Notes under the pieces: model-generated
Database searches by the model: none
The model's input: only the letters and a program-made list of their open reading frames with translations
Told to the model about the DNA's origin: nothing
In this document: one piece after another, positions 49,602-60,100 of the stretch
Position numbering within the stretch: position 1 is the stretch's first letter
How the letters are laid out: each line of letters starts with the position of its first letter
Position numbers and translations under genes: made by a program
Source of the DNA: Tetramitus jugosus
Lineage: Eukaryota; Heterolobosea; Eutetramitea; Acrasida; Vahlkampfiidae
Direction of reading: 5' to 3'
Assembly (NCBI GenBank): GCA_937625935.1
Contig: OW569369.1
Span: forward strand, 62,001 to 126,000
DNA: 64,000 bases

Positions 49602-50555
49602 TCATCTCAAGAGAAGCAATGCCAATCGAGCCAAATGTTTCTTATCCACACTCAACCCCACCCAGCGTTTTACTTTTGATGTCCAACCTGAGCTCATATG
49701 TTTGATCTTGTTAGCTCGGACAGGAGACTCTGTAACTAAGTCCACCAGATTGTCGGCCAACATTTTGAGCATGATTATCATGTCTGAAGTGTGATTCTTG
49801 CCACTGTACTTGTCATTTGGTTGTAATTGATAGTTGGCCATATAATTTATCACACGATCATACTCTTCCTTGGTTCCATAATCCATGGAAGCGATAGCTC
49901 CATCAAAACATGCAAATCTCTTTGGCAAAGGTTTCGTCATCTCGTTGGGCTTAAAACTTAAGTTGATCATGTCATTGTCAACCATGATCCCTCCTCCAAT
50001 TGCTGACATAGCTAGATATCGAGCGTAACACGATAATTCATACTGTTTTGGATTGACTGTGGGGAGTTGCTCCAATTTGGCCATCAGTGGTTGATAATTA
50101 TCATGAAGCATTGCATGATTCTCGTTCAAAACAACAGGATCCCAGCAGTTGGCTCTCCAACTTACTTCCCACAACTGGAGCAAGTCACTATCATTTCTGA
50201 ATCCTGGAATTATCTGGTGGTAGGTGTAAACTCTTCTATTCTCTCTTGGTCCATACTTCTCGGAGCAATCGTCTGGAATGACGATAGGGAGGTCAGGAAG
50301 AATGGCAGGTGGTGTATGCTTTGGGGTTTTGTCCTTGAGTGGGCACATGACAGCAGGAGAAAGAGGATAATTGATCGTAAAGTTGCATTGGCAAATAGGT
50401 GCCGGCAATTTTAGTTCTTTCGATTCGATGTTATTAGAGATTCTTGCTTCCATAGGAGGGCTGTACAGTTTAATAGCCATGTACATCACACAGATGAGCA
50501 TCCATCCTGAGAACAAGAGTAATAGTACTATATTGGGGTTTGCTTGTGTGTTCAT
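49602..50555 (-). CDS. type II membrane protein resembling a GT-A (GT32-like) glycosyltransferase
   Basis: A 317-residue intronless protein. A short cytosolic N-terminus is followed by one hydrophobic signal anchor (IVLLLLFSGWMLICVMYMAI, about 9-29), as in Golgi glycosyltransferases. The luminal part has Cys pairs (PICQCNF, CPLKDK, DDCSEK), the HQIIPGFRNDSDLL segment, and LSCYARYLAMSAIGGGIMVD followed by NDM. The sequence IMVDNDM supplies a D-N-D motif in the place of the DxD that binds nucleotide-sugar and Mn2+. Helix-strand order around RYLAMSAIGG...DND is that of the sugar-binding DxD region of GT32-type enzymes. The donor and acceptor are unknown, and the overall match is moderate. Confidence 0.65.
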   Translation of the reverse strand: MNTQANPNIVLLLLFSGWMLICVMYMAIKLYSPPMEARISNNIESKELKLPAPICQCNFTINYPLSPAVMCPLKDKTPKHTPPAILPDLPIVIPDDCSEKYGPRENRRVYTYHQIIPGFRNDSDLLQLWEVSWRANCWDPVVLNENHAMLHDNYQPLMAKLEQLPTVNPKQYELSCYARYLAMSAIGGGIMVDNDMINLSFKPNEMTKPLPKRFACFDGAIASMDYGTKEEYDRVINYMANYQLQPNDKYSGKNHTSDMIIMLKMLADNLVDLVTESPVRANKIKHMSSGWTSKVKRWVGLSVDKKHLARLALLLLR

Positions 50556-51035
50556 TTGTGTCTATCTCTTGAGATGACTCAAAATCTGTGCAGCGAGTCA
50601 ATTTACTCTCTGTCTCTGGTCCCGTTTGCGGATACGCAATTCTCTTCTGTTTTTGGAAATTAGGACGGTTTGGAACTCGGAACTGAAGATTTACTACATC
50701 CAGTACACAAAATGCTCGAGGACTACAATGATTCGCATATCCACTATGCGACCCATACTCAAAGAACGTCGACTATTGTTCTGCAATGTTCACCATTTTG
50801 AGACATATGACGCTCCGCATTGTTGAGGTTTGGAGAGTTGGCACTTGGGCTTAGCTTACGATCTTGCGAAGTTGACAGTATCGCATTACAGTTTATAGAA
50901 TTTCTCTCATTGTTTATAACATTTTCTTGTAAAGCACCGAGACACACTCTCTTTGAGCGCACTCCGAAATATTGTCTTCATTTTGTTTCCAAGTTTTCAA
51001 GGTTGGCACCTTTAAAACTGGAGTGTTGTGCTCGA
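50556..51035. other. intergenic region between HEN1 3' end and glycosyltransferase-like start
   Basis: About 480 bp, both neighbours on the minus strand. Short frames are present, but none has coding-like composition that I would trust. It should include the glycosyltransferase promoter. Confidence 0.45.
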
Positions 51036-52835
51036 TTAAGCAAAAAAGAAGTCTGACGATAGTTCATTATTCCATTCATCACATTGATAGTTACTGTCTG
51101 AGATCAGGTTCGAGTCCATTGTCGAAGAGTCATCAACCCCTTCTTCATCTTCATATTCGCTACCGCTCCCGCTACTCCTTCCATGGGAAGGAAGAGACAT
51201 GTAATATATTGAATATTGTTTTTGGTTGCTTTCGACAAGACTCATGAACTCAAAGTCATTTGGAAACTGGCAACTCAACAATTGAACCAATTGTTGTTCA
51301 TTGTCAATGATCACAACTTCACTCTTCCGTATTATCTCTCTCCTTCTCCAGAGTACACTGTTCATGTGGTGATGGTTGTTGGCATGTACTGCAATATCAT
51401 TTGATTGCTGTATTCTTCCAGTCTGCTTGGCATGTTCCATAATGTAATTCATTGGAACCCATCCCTCAGCAATCAACTGATTCCTTCTTGTTTCTTCCTC
51501 TTCTGGTTCTTCTTTGTGCTCATCAAAGTCCTCACTTTCCCATTGTTGATACCGATGATACGCACGAATGCATTCACCTTTTAACAACACATGTGGATCA
51601 TAGATTTCTCTCACTGGATACTGGTATTGCACATAGGGATGCGTAATCCACAAGTCAGCTCTATTATTACTAGTACTCTCCTGCTTGTTGTTCGCATGTT
51701 CACTATTCGTCTCATGCTCATCATCGTCATCAGCAATCAGATGATTGATTCGTTTGAAAACAGCAATCTGAGTCGCATAACCCAGAGATAAATCACCCAG
51801 AGTACCCGTTCCTACTCCACCAATCAGTTCCAATTGATATCGTACACCATTGCGCACATTGTGTTGACTGTTATTGAAACAAGTGATAGCATGATTGGCC
51901 CACTGTTCAAACTCACTTCTAGAAAACTCAAATTTATGATCGTCATGCCTCATCCATTTCACATCAAATCCATTATTCTTATTCTCATTATTATATATAC
52001 TCACACCATCGCCATATCCAAAGAACCATGGATTGAATTCTCGATTCGGTGTTGTTACAATAATCATATCTGATTGAAGGCACTGAAACAGAAAATGAGT
52101 CAGTGCCTGCAACTCTTCTCCTTTGTGAACATGTTCAATCACTTCGGTGCACACTGTCACATGATAACGATCCTCATTACTACTTCTATTACTACTACTT
52201 CTATTACTACTACTCTTACTATTACTCGTACTAGTACGACCACCTCTATTTGTGGTATTATCATTCTCATCATCATCATTATCGTCATGTGTGAATAACA
52301 ATAGCAAATTGTTTGAGACTGTGATGGCATCCATGTGATACAGTGATAGAGTCAATTGATGATCATATGGATTCAAGTAATGCGACAACATGGGCCGTAC
52401 ATTGTCCATTGCACTCTGTATCGTTTGTTCACACTTGTCCAATCCATCTAATCGAACATAGGGCACATCATGTGACTGTATGGCCTCTCTGAGATACAAT
52501 AGGAGATCACCGTTGCCACAACCGACGTCTATCAACCGTATTCCATGATCATCATTGGTATCATCATTGTCCATATTGTCAGTGTCATCTCTATCATCCA
52601 CATGTTTACTATTTTTTGTATTGCTATTGTTACTGTTGTTGTTGTTGTTGTTGTTGCAGAGTCGATTCATAAAGTATTGTTGTTGAACGTAGTTGGAGAT
52701 GAACATTTTTCGTTGAATGTACAGTGGTGGATCAAATGAGAATGAACGGGTATTGTCATCATGACCTACCACCACTGCAGCCGCCGCGACATTGTCTTGT
52801 TGTATTGGTTCGACGACATTTGTTGCTGACGACAT
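51036..52835 (-). CDS. HENMT1: HEN1-type small RNA 2'-O-methyltransferase
   Basis: A 599-residue protein. HEN1 enzymes methylate the 2'-OH of the 3' nucleotide of small RNAs (piRNAs, plant miRNA duplexes), protecting them from tailing and decay. The methyltransferase domain has the SAM-binding motif IDVGCGNGDLL (about 101), the metal-binding block CTEVIEHV with Glu-x-x-Glu-His style residues (about 226-233), VTTPNREFNPWF, and HKFEFSRSEFEQWA (about 297-310), all signatures of HEN1. After GYATQIAVFKR the chain continues with acidic, disordered sequence and an unrecognised C-terminal part (about 400-599) that is absent from short animal enzymes. No dsRNA-binding domains of the plant type are visible. 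Asn and Asp/Ser runs interrupt the methyltransferase fold. Confidence 0.93.
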   Translation of the reverse strand: MSSATNVVEPIQQDNVAAAAVVVGHDDNTRSFSFDPPLYIQRKMFISNYVQQQYFMNRLCNNNNNNNSNNSNTKNSKHVDDRDDTDNMDNDDTNDDHGIRLIDVGCGNGDLLLYLREAIQSHDVPYVRLDGLDKCEQTIQSAMDNVRPMLSHYLNPYDHQLTLSLYHMDAITVSNNLLLLFTHDDNDDDENDNTTNRGGRTSTSNSKSSSNRSSSNRSSNEDRYHVTVCTEVIEHVHKGEELQALTHFLFQCLQSDMIIVTTPNREFNPWFFGYGDGVSIYNNENKNNGFDVKWMRHDDHKFEFSRSEFEQWANHAITCFNNSQHNVRNGVRYQLELIGGVGTGTLGDLSLGYATQIAVFKRINHLIADDDDEHETNSEHANNKQESTSNNRADLWITHPYVQYQYPVREIYDPHVLLKGECIRAYHRYQQWESEDFDEHKEEPEEEETRRNQLIAEGWVPMNYIMEHAKQTGRIQQSNDIAVHANNHHHMNSVLWRRREIIRKSEVVIIDNEQQLVQLLSCQFPNDFEFMSLVESNQKQYSIYYMSLPSHGRSSGSGSEYEDEEGVDDSSTMDSNLISDSNYQCDEWNNELSSDFFFA

Positions 52836-52945
52836 GTTTTATTCCAGTGTTTTTTTTTTCTTGGTTTTTTTTTGTGTGAAAATTCAACTGCGAACTTGAC
52901 ATCTGCTGGACTCTGTTGTGAAATTCTCAAGATTGTCCATCCCAT

Positions 52946-54508
52946 TCAGAGAGGAGTCGCAGACGTATTCTTGTGAGGACAATACGAGTGACATATTTGT
53001 CTGATTCCACTCGTGCCCAGTGTCATTCCACCAATGGACGACGCCTTCTCCAACACCAACTCTCCACCGTCTCTCAACTTTTGCTGCACATAATTCTTTT
53101 CATCCACTTCTTGACTATTCTCAGCTGCCATTGATAATTTCCATTGAATGGGTGATGAGGAGGCCAATGATTGAGAACTTGTCCAGTGATGATTCTTGTG
53201 AGCACCACCATGTTGAAGTGATGATGCTCTCATGGATAACAAATCGGGTAGAATTTTCTCAGTTTGACACACTGCTATTCTCGTAATGTAATAATCGGGT
53301 ACGGATGCACTTGATTGATCATCATTATTGTCATCATGACTATTGAATAGTAGATTTTGTTGTGGAGAGTCCAATGATTTCATTGTTACTTTGACAATGG
53401 CATGTTGATCATCATTGGACTTCACATGTTTCATTGCTTGTTGCTGTTGTGGAATCATGGGAATTGGAACTGGTGCAATGAGAAAATAAAAATTGAGTGT
53501 GCATTCTCTGCTCTTGATAACTGTTTGACACTTTTCAACAATGACACGATACTCTTGTTGTTCATCACTATTCTGTTGTTGTTGTTGATGTGATTGTGAT
53601 TGCGATTTTGATCCGTTGCATTGAATCATGGGAGACAGTTTCATTCGACACAAATCAGGCAACAGAGAATACTGTGCCTTGAAATCGGATTGAATAATCA
53701 AATCACTCATGATACTATTCTGATTCTGATTACTGTCACCTTCATGATCCATCATACTCACAATATCAGACAATTGAATATTTTGGATCCTAAATGTCTG
53801 TTGTTGTTGTTGTTGATCTTGTTGTTGTTTAATGTTAAACACATTGTTCAACAAATAGGTTTGATGTTCCCGAGAGTTGAGTGTCTCTAGTGCAGATGAA
53901 ACTGCTTGTTGAATAAACTGTGATTGATGATTGATATAAATGTGATTCACTTGTTCATTGTAGTCGGATAGACATTCAACGTACCAATGTGTATATCCAG
54001 CAGCCAATGATAGGACAAGCAGTGATCCTCCCATCCATATATAACGACGTTTATTTTTTGTATTTTTTGTATTGTTGCTATCATCATCAAATTGTTGTTC
54101 TGTTATTGTAGGGGATGATGATGATGATGATGAACGAGAAGAAGAGGAGGAGTGAATGGATGGAGTAATGGTATCATCCACTGTTGATGAACTGAAGAAT
54201 GATGATGACTGTTGTTTTTGTTGTTGAAATGAAAATGGATTGAATGATGATGTCGTGGTGGATGTTGTGGATGATGATGATGCATGATTGGGTGATGACA
54301 AGAAGGAATAATGTTGTTGATGTTGAGATGGTGAAATGTATACAGCTGATGATGATGATGATGATGTCAGAGTAGACAAGGTGGCAACAGTGGGGACACG
54401 ATGAATGGAAGAACGGTGGTGGTTGTTGTTTCTGTTGGTTGTGGTACCACTGTTGTGGAGAGACAATGGTAAATGTCGGGAAAGTCTACTACTGGCACTC
54501 TTCAACAT
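52946..54508 (-). CDS. unrecognised single-pass protein with mitochondrial-type N-terminus
   Basis: 520 residues, intronless. The first 20 residues (MLKSASSRLSRHLPLSLHNS) are basic, Ser/Leu-rich and lack acids, as in a mitochondrial presequence. Residues about 25-150 are Ser/Thr/Asn/Gln tracts. One transmembrane segment follows (YIWMGGSLLVLSLAAGYTHW, about 153-173), then a mixed soluble domain of some 340 residues with Gln inserts (VNHIYINHQSQFIQQAVSSA ... DYYITRIAVCQTEKILPDLL). The C-terminus has Cys/His (ICHSYCPHK). No family is recognised. Its ATG is only 62 bp from the ATG assigned to the divergent gene at 54571, so the two share a very compact promoter, or one start is mis-set. Confidence 0.6.
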   Translation of the reverse strand: MLKSASSRLSRHLPLSLHNSGTTTNRNNNHHRSSIHRVPTVATLSTLTSSSSSSAVYISPSQHQQHYSFLSSPNHASSSSTTSTTTSSFNPFSFQQQKQQSSSFFSSSTVDDTITPSIHSSSSSRSSSSSSSPTITEQQFDDDSNNTKNTKNKRRYIWMGGSLLVLSLAAGYTHWYVECLSDYNEQVNHIYINHQSQFIQQAVSSALETLNSREHQTYLLNNVFNIKQQQDQQQQQQTFRIQNIQLSDIVSMMDHEGDSNQNQNSIMSDLIIQSDFKAQYSLLPDLCRMKLSPMIQCNGSKSQSQSHQQQQQNSDEQQEYRVIVEKCQTVIKSRECTLNFYFLIAPVPIPMIPQQQQAMKHVKSNDDQHAIVKVTMKSLDSPQQNLLFNSHDDNNDDQSSASVPDYYITRIAVCQTEKILPDLLSMRASSLQHGGAHKNHHWTSSQSLASSSPIQWKLSMAAENSQEVDEKNYVQQKLRDGGELVLEKASSIGGMTLGTSGIRQICHSYCPHKNTSATPL

Positions 54509-54570
54509 ATGTTATTGTGTATTGTTTGTTTGATTCTGTTCAGGGATTTTCTCGGAGCACCCGAAAAAAC

Positions 54571-56682
54571 ATGGCGCCAAATTTCCTGTCATTGTTCCGA
54601 CTGTTCATGTTCCGCAAATTCCAGATTGCATACAAAACACCAACAAGAAAACAAAGGAACAAAATGAACAAGGAAACATCCTTTTATCCATGGTTCAATT
54701 CAGTCATCAAAGAATCAGAATTGATTGACAACAGATATCCCATGAGTGGTTTCAATATTCAATTGCCCAATTGTGTGTTCATGGTTCAACGATTGCAACA
54801 ATACATGAATCAAGTATGGATCAACAACAACAACAACAATAAGCAACAACAACAACAACAGAAAACAACAACATCCATCAATCATTTCACTGTCATTCCA
54901 GTATCTCTTCCCATGATCATTCCACCTTCTCTCTTTTATCACAAATCCCATCATCATCAACAGCAACAACAACAGCAACAACAGAACAATAACCTAATGG
55001 AACTGTCCAACAATGATGATGATGACGAAACTGAGAATGAGAATGATGATGATGATGATGAAGAAGACAATAATAATTGGTCACTGCATCACGAGAGCAC
55101 CACCATGTCCATCATGCTCACCAAATACAACAATGTGAGTGTTTCTGTTCATGACAATGAATCACAACAACAACATCAACAACAATTACCATTGCTCACC
55201 AGTTCAAATGACACCACCATGTTTCACATGATCTCACTGTGGACACAATCTCACAGAGAACTACCACGCATCTACATGCAAAACACTTGTACACTGTTCA
55301 GGAATGAAACTCGCAGTTTTGCCACTCATCACAACACTCCACTCATTCGATCCAAACAAACTGAATTCATCTACTTTTGTTCAGTGCACGCTCAACAACA
55401 GGAATCAGAGCAGCATTTGACTCGAGTTGTTTGGCCACGTTATCTCGACGACTTGCTGTGTCAAGAGTTGGGTATTCAATGGCAAAAGTGTGGAATGAGG
55501 TTGGAGAGACCAGTGTGGGACCGTTATCCAAATGCTGTTCGATCACAGTGCTACGATTTTTTATTGCCCAATGGCAGAGTGTTGTCTATTGTGTCTGTGC
55601 ATGAACTGGGTCAATTCTATGCACGTGAATACAAGATTCAATTCAATGCACAGATGAACAACAATGCGACTACTATAGAACAAGAAATGGAAATGGGTGA
55701 ATCATGCAAAAAGAAGAAGAAGAAGAATAGTGACGGCGGTAGTAGTGGTAGTGGTAGTGGTGGTAAGCAGTATCCATTCATGAATGTGCATTACATTTCG
55801 ACTCGAGTATTGGCTGCATCGATTGCAGTTCATGGGGATGACAAGGGATTGCAAGTCATGCCACAGTATTGTCGCATTCAAGTTGTCATCATTCCCATCT
55901 TGCCTCCACCACAGCGCAACAATCGAAAGAGGGACAGCAGTCAACAACAGTATGACTCTGAATCGATCTTACAAGCATGTTATTCACTTGTGGACCAAAT
56001 TGCAATCTCTGATTGCTCAATGATGAATCGTGTGACTGTAGATGACAATGAAAAGACCACTCCAGGTGCAAAGTTCAACTATTGGGAGAAGAGAGGTGTG
56101 CCATTGAGAGTCGAAGTGGGACCAAGAGACTTGAAAGATCAAATGATAACCATTGCTCGTAGAGACAATGGTGAAAAGGAACGTGTGCCGATTCATGAGT
56201 CTTCGAATCGCATCCATCAACTGTTGCAGATCATTCAACACAATCTCTGTCAACACAACGAGACCTATCAATACGGTCAAGATAATAATGATGATAATAG
56301 TAAGAGTAACAAAATGGAAGAGAGCACACAAAAGTCAAACAGCATCGTGTACACTGCTTATTCGATTGATGATGCGATTGAAGCTCTCAATGTGAAAAAC
56401 TGCATGCGATTTGTGCGAGTGCCCATGTACTATGAGTTTGCATCCACAGAGCCACTCGCAATTCAGAGAAAACAAAGACAAGAATTGCAACAAGAGTACA
56501 TGACATATGAAAAGATGATATTCGAGGCGACCAACGGTGCAGAAATGAGAGGATTTGTGCCCCGAGATGAATTCACACGCGAAGAGCAATTGAAAGAAGA
56601 ACGTGAGAAACTAGTGGGTCAAAATTGTATATTTACATTATCAAAACCGGCAAATGCTTTCATGTACTTTGCTCGGTCATGA
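54571..56682 (+). CDS. unrecognised low-complexity protein of about 700 residues
   Basis: 703 residues from the ATG at 54571; later in-frame ATGs at 54607 and 54664 are possible. Gln, Asn and Asp runs interrupt the chain between residues about 90 and 170. Conserved-looking blocks: YPWFNSVIKESELI, NIQLPNCVFMVQRLQQYMNQ, SHRELPRIYMQNTCTLFRNE, CSVHAQQQ, CQELGIQWQKCGMRLERPVW, SIVSVHELGQFYAREYKIQF and NCIFTLSKPANAFMYFAR. The first 40 residues are basic with hydrophobics (FLSLFRLFMFRKFQIAYK) and could target mitochondria, like the divergent neighbour; that is inference. I cannot name a family. Confidence 0.6.
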   Translation: MAPNFLSLFRLFMFRKFQIAYKTPTRKQRNKMNKETSFYPWFNSVIKESELIDNRYPMSGFNIQLPNCVFMVQRLQQYMNQVWINNNNNNKQQQQQQKTTTSINHFTVIPVSLPMIIPPSLFYHKSHHHQQQQQQQQQNNNLMELSNNDDDDETENENDDDDDEEDNNNWSLHHESTTMSIMLTKYNNVSVSVHDNESQQQHQQQLPLLTSSNDTTMFHMISLWTQSHRELPRIYMQNTCTLFRNETRSFATHHNTPLIRSKQTEFIYFCSVHAQQQESEQHLTRVVWPRYLDDLLCQELGIQWQKCGMRLERPVWDRYPNAVRSQCYDFLLPNGRVLSIVSVHELGQFYAREYKIQFNAQMNNNATTIEQEMEMGESCKKKKKKNSDGGSSGSGSGGKQYPFMNVHYISTRVLAASIAVHGDDKGLQVMPQYCRIQVVIIPILPPPQRNNRKRDSSQQQYDSESILQACYSLVDQIAISDCSMMNRVTVDDNEKTTPGAKFNYWEKRGVPLRVEVGPRDLKDQMITIARRDNGEKERVPIHESSNRIHQLLQIIQHNLCQHNETYQYGQDNNDDNSKSNKMEESTQKSNSIVYTAYSIDDAIEALNVKNCMRFVRVPMYYEFASTEPLAIQRKQRQELQQEYMTYEKMIFEATNGAEMRGFVPRDEFTREEQLKEEREKLVGQNCIFTLSKPANAFMYFARS

Positions 56683-57140
56683 TAGCGATTGTATGTACAT
56701 GTATTTACACGAGAGATCCTCTTCATGGGGGACCCATGAACTCACTTCAAGAATGGTTGGTCTCTGGCATGGTACGATCCGATGGGAAAACATGCTCCGT
56801 TGTCCAATGCTTCTCAATCAGTGATCCTGGACGCTTATTTGCTGAAAGTTGGGTATTTGGCTGAGTTGGTTCGTGGTGTGTTGGAGCCGTGAGGATGCTG
56901 TCATCCTTTTTTCCTTTTCCGTGGCTCGTAAACTTTCGAGGAGCATATTTGAGGGATTTTGTGTGATTGATTGTACGAATGGCTGCTCTTCTCATGGTAT
57001 CGTCTGGATTGAACTAGTTCTAGTCTTCTTTTCGTTTTGTTTGTGTGGATGTCGTGAACAATGACGGTTGTTAGCCGCTTTTATGTTCATGGTATTTGAA
57101 CATTCCGTGTCCTTTTATTTTTGGCACCATAAATGTAAAT
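56683..57140. other. intergenic region with a possible small minus-strand ORF
   Basis: About 460 bp between convergent genes. It is longer than other convergent gaps in the window. The 82-codon frame listed separately occupies its middle. Confidence 0.4.
56747..56995 (-). CDS. possible small basic protein (82 residues)
   Basis: An open frame beginning MRRAAIRTINHTKSLKYAPR, arginine/lysine-rich without acids for about 25 residues, as in a mitochondrial presequence. The rest is polar (HHEPTQPNTQLSANKRPG, then SLIEKHWTTEHVFPSD). Composition is better than that of the surrounding non-coding frames, and it fits the gap between two convergent genes. No family is recognised and no transcript evidence can be inferred. 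Confidence 0.3.
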   Translation of the reverse strand: MRRAAIRTINHTKSLKYAPRKFTSHGKGKKDDSILTAPTHHEPTQPNTQLSANKRPGSLIEKHWTTEHVFPSDRTMPETNHS

Positions 57141-60100
57141 TTAGAGTTCTTCGGATGGAACAGCGTGCTGTGTTTCTCTTGCTCCAATACTCCGGAGCAT
57201 ATCCTTGATGAGAGAAGTTAACTCCTCTGCTGGAACCGGTTTCGTAAGGAAGCGATCAAATGAGGAAGATAAGCAACGTTGAATCGTTTCTTCATCCGAA
57301 TTGGCTGTGACTGCAACAATGCTCATTGACCTTTCTCCTAGCGGAGCCAATAATCGGCGCATTTCCATTGCACTATCGAAACCAGACATGACAGGCATCA
57401 TAAGGTCCATGAAAACAGTGTCATACATTGGTTGTCCAGACTCTATCCTTTTTCGAACTAGCTCCAAGCCTTGCAACCCATCTGCGGCCACATCAATCTC
57501 TTGTAAACCAATCTTTGTCAACATGCGATAAAATATTTTACGATTCACAGCATTGTCTTCCACAATGAGCACACGTAATTCCCTGACCTCAAGTGGTTGT
57601 GATCCAGGAGAACCCACTATTGACAGAGAGAATGGGTTGAAGGGGGATTTGGCCCCAAAACTAAGTGTTTCAATACTGATAGCTTGCAAGAGCGAAATGA
57701 GCTTGATCGGTTTCCTCAGATAAATAATACCATGTAATGGACTGCTATCTATTGACTCCACATTGTTGCTCCGGTCCTCCATAGATAGTGTGATAATGAC
57801 TCTGCATGCGGAAGAAGCATAGGGCACGATTAAATGCTTGCGGTGATTAGGCCCAACAATCGCAACCATACTATTGGAAGAATACTGTGCTTCATAGTGA
57901 AGCTGAACCTCTCGCTGCGTGCTTGCAAATATTACGTTGGGAATAGACAACTCCTCAAAGTACTTTTGTAAAATCTTGCACAGTGGCTCGCTATCTTCAA
58001 ACACAATAATGTTCTGTATCAGTGGTTCAACAAATAAGTCGCGTATTCTTCTTGTTCCTGACACGGGGGCAGTGTAATCACTCTCGTTACTCTTATTTAG
58101 CTCGACTTGGAAATGAAAGGTGGCTCCTTGCCCAACTTCGCTAATCACGCCTACTGATCCCTTCATGAGTGATGCCAAATGTGAGCAAATCGGCAAACCA
58201 AGTCCCCAACCCATATTCTCAACTCTCTTTCGAATGGTTCCTGGTGTAGGAAGTTGCACATATGGTTCAAAGATGACAGATTGATCTTCTTTTTTCACAC
58301 CAATACCAGTGTCTATGCACTCAAATCGTAATGTGACACTCTCTTTTGATTCTGTCACTTTAGAGCATGTGATCTTAATATAGCCACTGTCTGTAAACTT
58401 TACACTATTCAGAGCATAATTTAACAGAATTTGTACAATTCTATGTCTATCGCACTTCACAGCATCAGGTATATCAGTTTCAACATACGTATTCACAATC
58501 AATCCCTTTGCGTGAGCCTGTGAAGATATCATATTACCCACAGATTCAACAATATCTAAAATACTTGATGATTCTGACACTAAACTCTTGACGGACGAAT
58601 CCAAACGACTCACATGTAACACATCCGATATCATACCTAGTAATAACCCTGCATTGTCTTTTGCATCATTGACAAGTTCTGCTTGAGATTTCGTCAATCC
58701 ATCTAGAGCCAGTAATTGAAGAGATCCTACCACACAATTCAATGGATTCAGTAATTCATGACTGATCGTAAACAATAGTTGAGATTTTGAACGTAGCTCA
58801 ATTTGCTTCTCAGTCACATATCTCTCATTCTCCAATGCTAAATTATGTTCTGTTGTATCAATAATGAGAATCATTGCAGCTGTGTAACCATCTACAGGAT
58901 TACCAATCGTACTAGCTCTTACAGAAAAGTACCTAGACTCGTGTTCCCACTCCCATATACGACTATGACCGTTAGAGAACAGCTGACCCAACTCATTTTT
59001 CATCTCTTCATAGATCGAAACATTATTCTGAAACAAATCAACAAAGGAACGACCAACGAGGTCATTCTTTTCAATATCTAAGAAATCTCTATTAGAGAAT
59101 TGAATCACATAATTCTTATCAATCTTTAGAATCATATGATCCACTTGTTCGACCAATGATCGATAGTGCTCCTCCGATGCCAATAAATCATTCTTTGCCT
59201 TGACTATATCCGTGACATCAAATGCGACACCAATGACTCCCACCACATTCGATGATTCATTCTTCAACGGTGCCAAAGCTGCACTAAATTGGAACTTGTC
59301 TGCGATAATATCATATCCAACGTTTTCTCCCTTGAGAGCTTGTCTGTGTCTCTCTACATTGACGGGCTCATCTGTGAATGACTTGTCAGAGGGTTGATAC
59401 AATGGCCTTCCCTCATAATCCTCAGGTGTACCTCCAATACGCTTCAAACCAGCACCTTTGCAGAATGTATAAATCATCTCACTATCGACAGCCCACACCA
59501 TTGCAGGCAAATGCATAAGCATCGCTTCCATCATTGTTGATTTTTCAACTTGACTCTTTCTCAGATTCTGAGAAACATGTATCATCCAAACAAATATCGT
59601 ATATAGAGGAACAACTTTCATATAGAGCATGACAGCACCACTCAAACTCATCAAGCAACTATTGGAACCAGTGATATCGCTACTGGAAGAAGAACTAAAA
59701 ATGTTCAAGAGACAATCACTTCTTAGATTGGGAACAATGACCAACATTGCGATACATAGTGTCACATGAGCAGCCAGATGCATCATAATGAACCGTAGGT
59801 TGCTCTTTTGTGAAGTGATAAAGCTCAATAGTGGAATTGTGTGCAAGTACTCAAACGGCAGCATATTGTGCACGTGGACAACTACAACAGCAGGCATGAC
59901 TTCCTTCATGGACAATTTCTTTGACTCTTCACTCAACAGAGTACTCTGACGCAAGACGGAATGGCCAAGTGCCTCCAACCGTCTCCACAGCAACAAGTAA
60001 TGAACAAGAACAAAACTGAAGCGACTCACAGGCAACAGATACCGAGAAACACCGAGTGGCAATATGAAACGTTTGATCCAAGGAAACCGAAGAAACAAGG

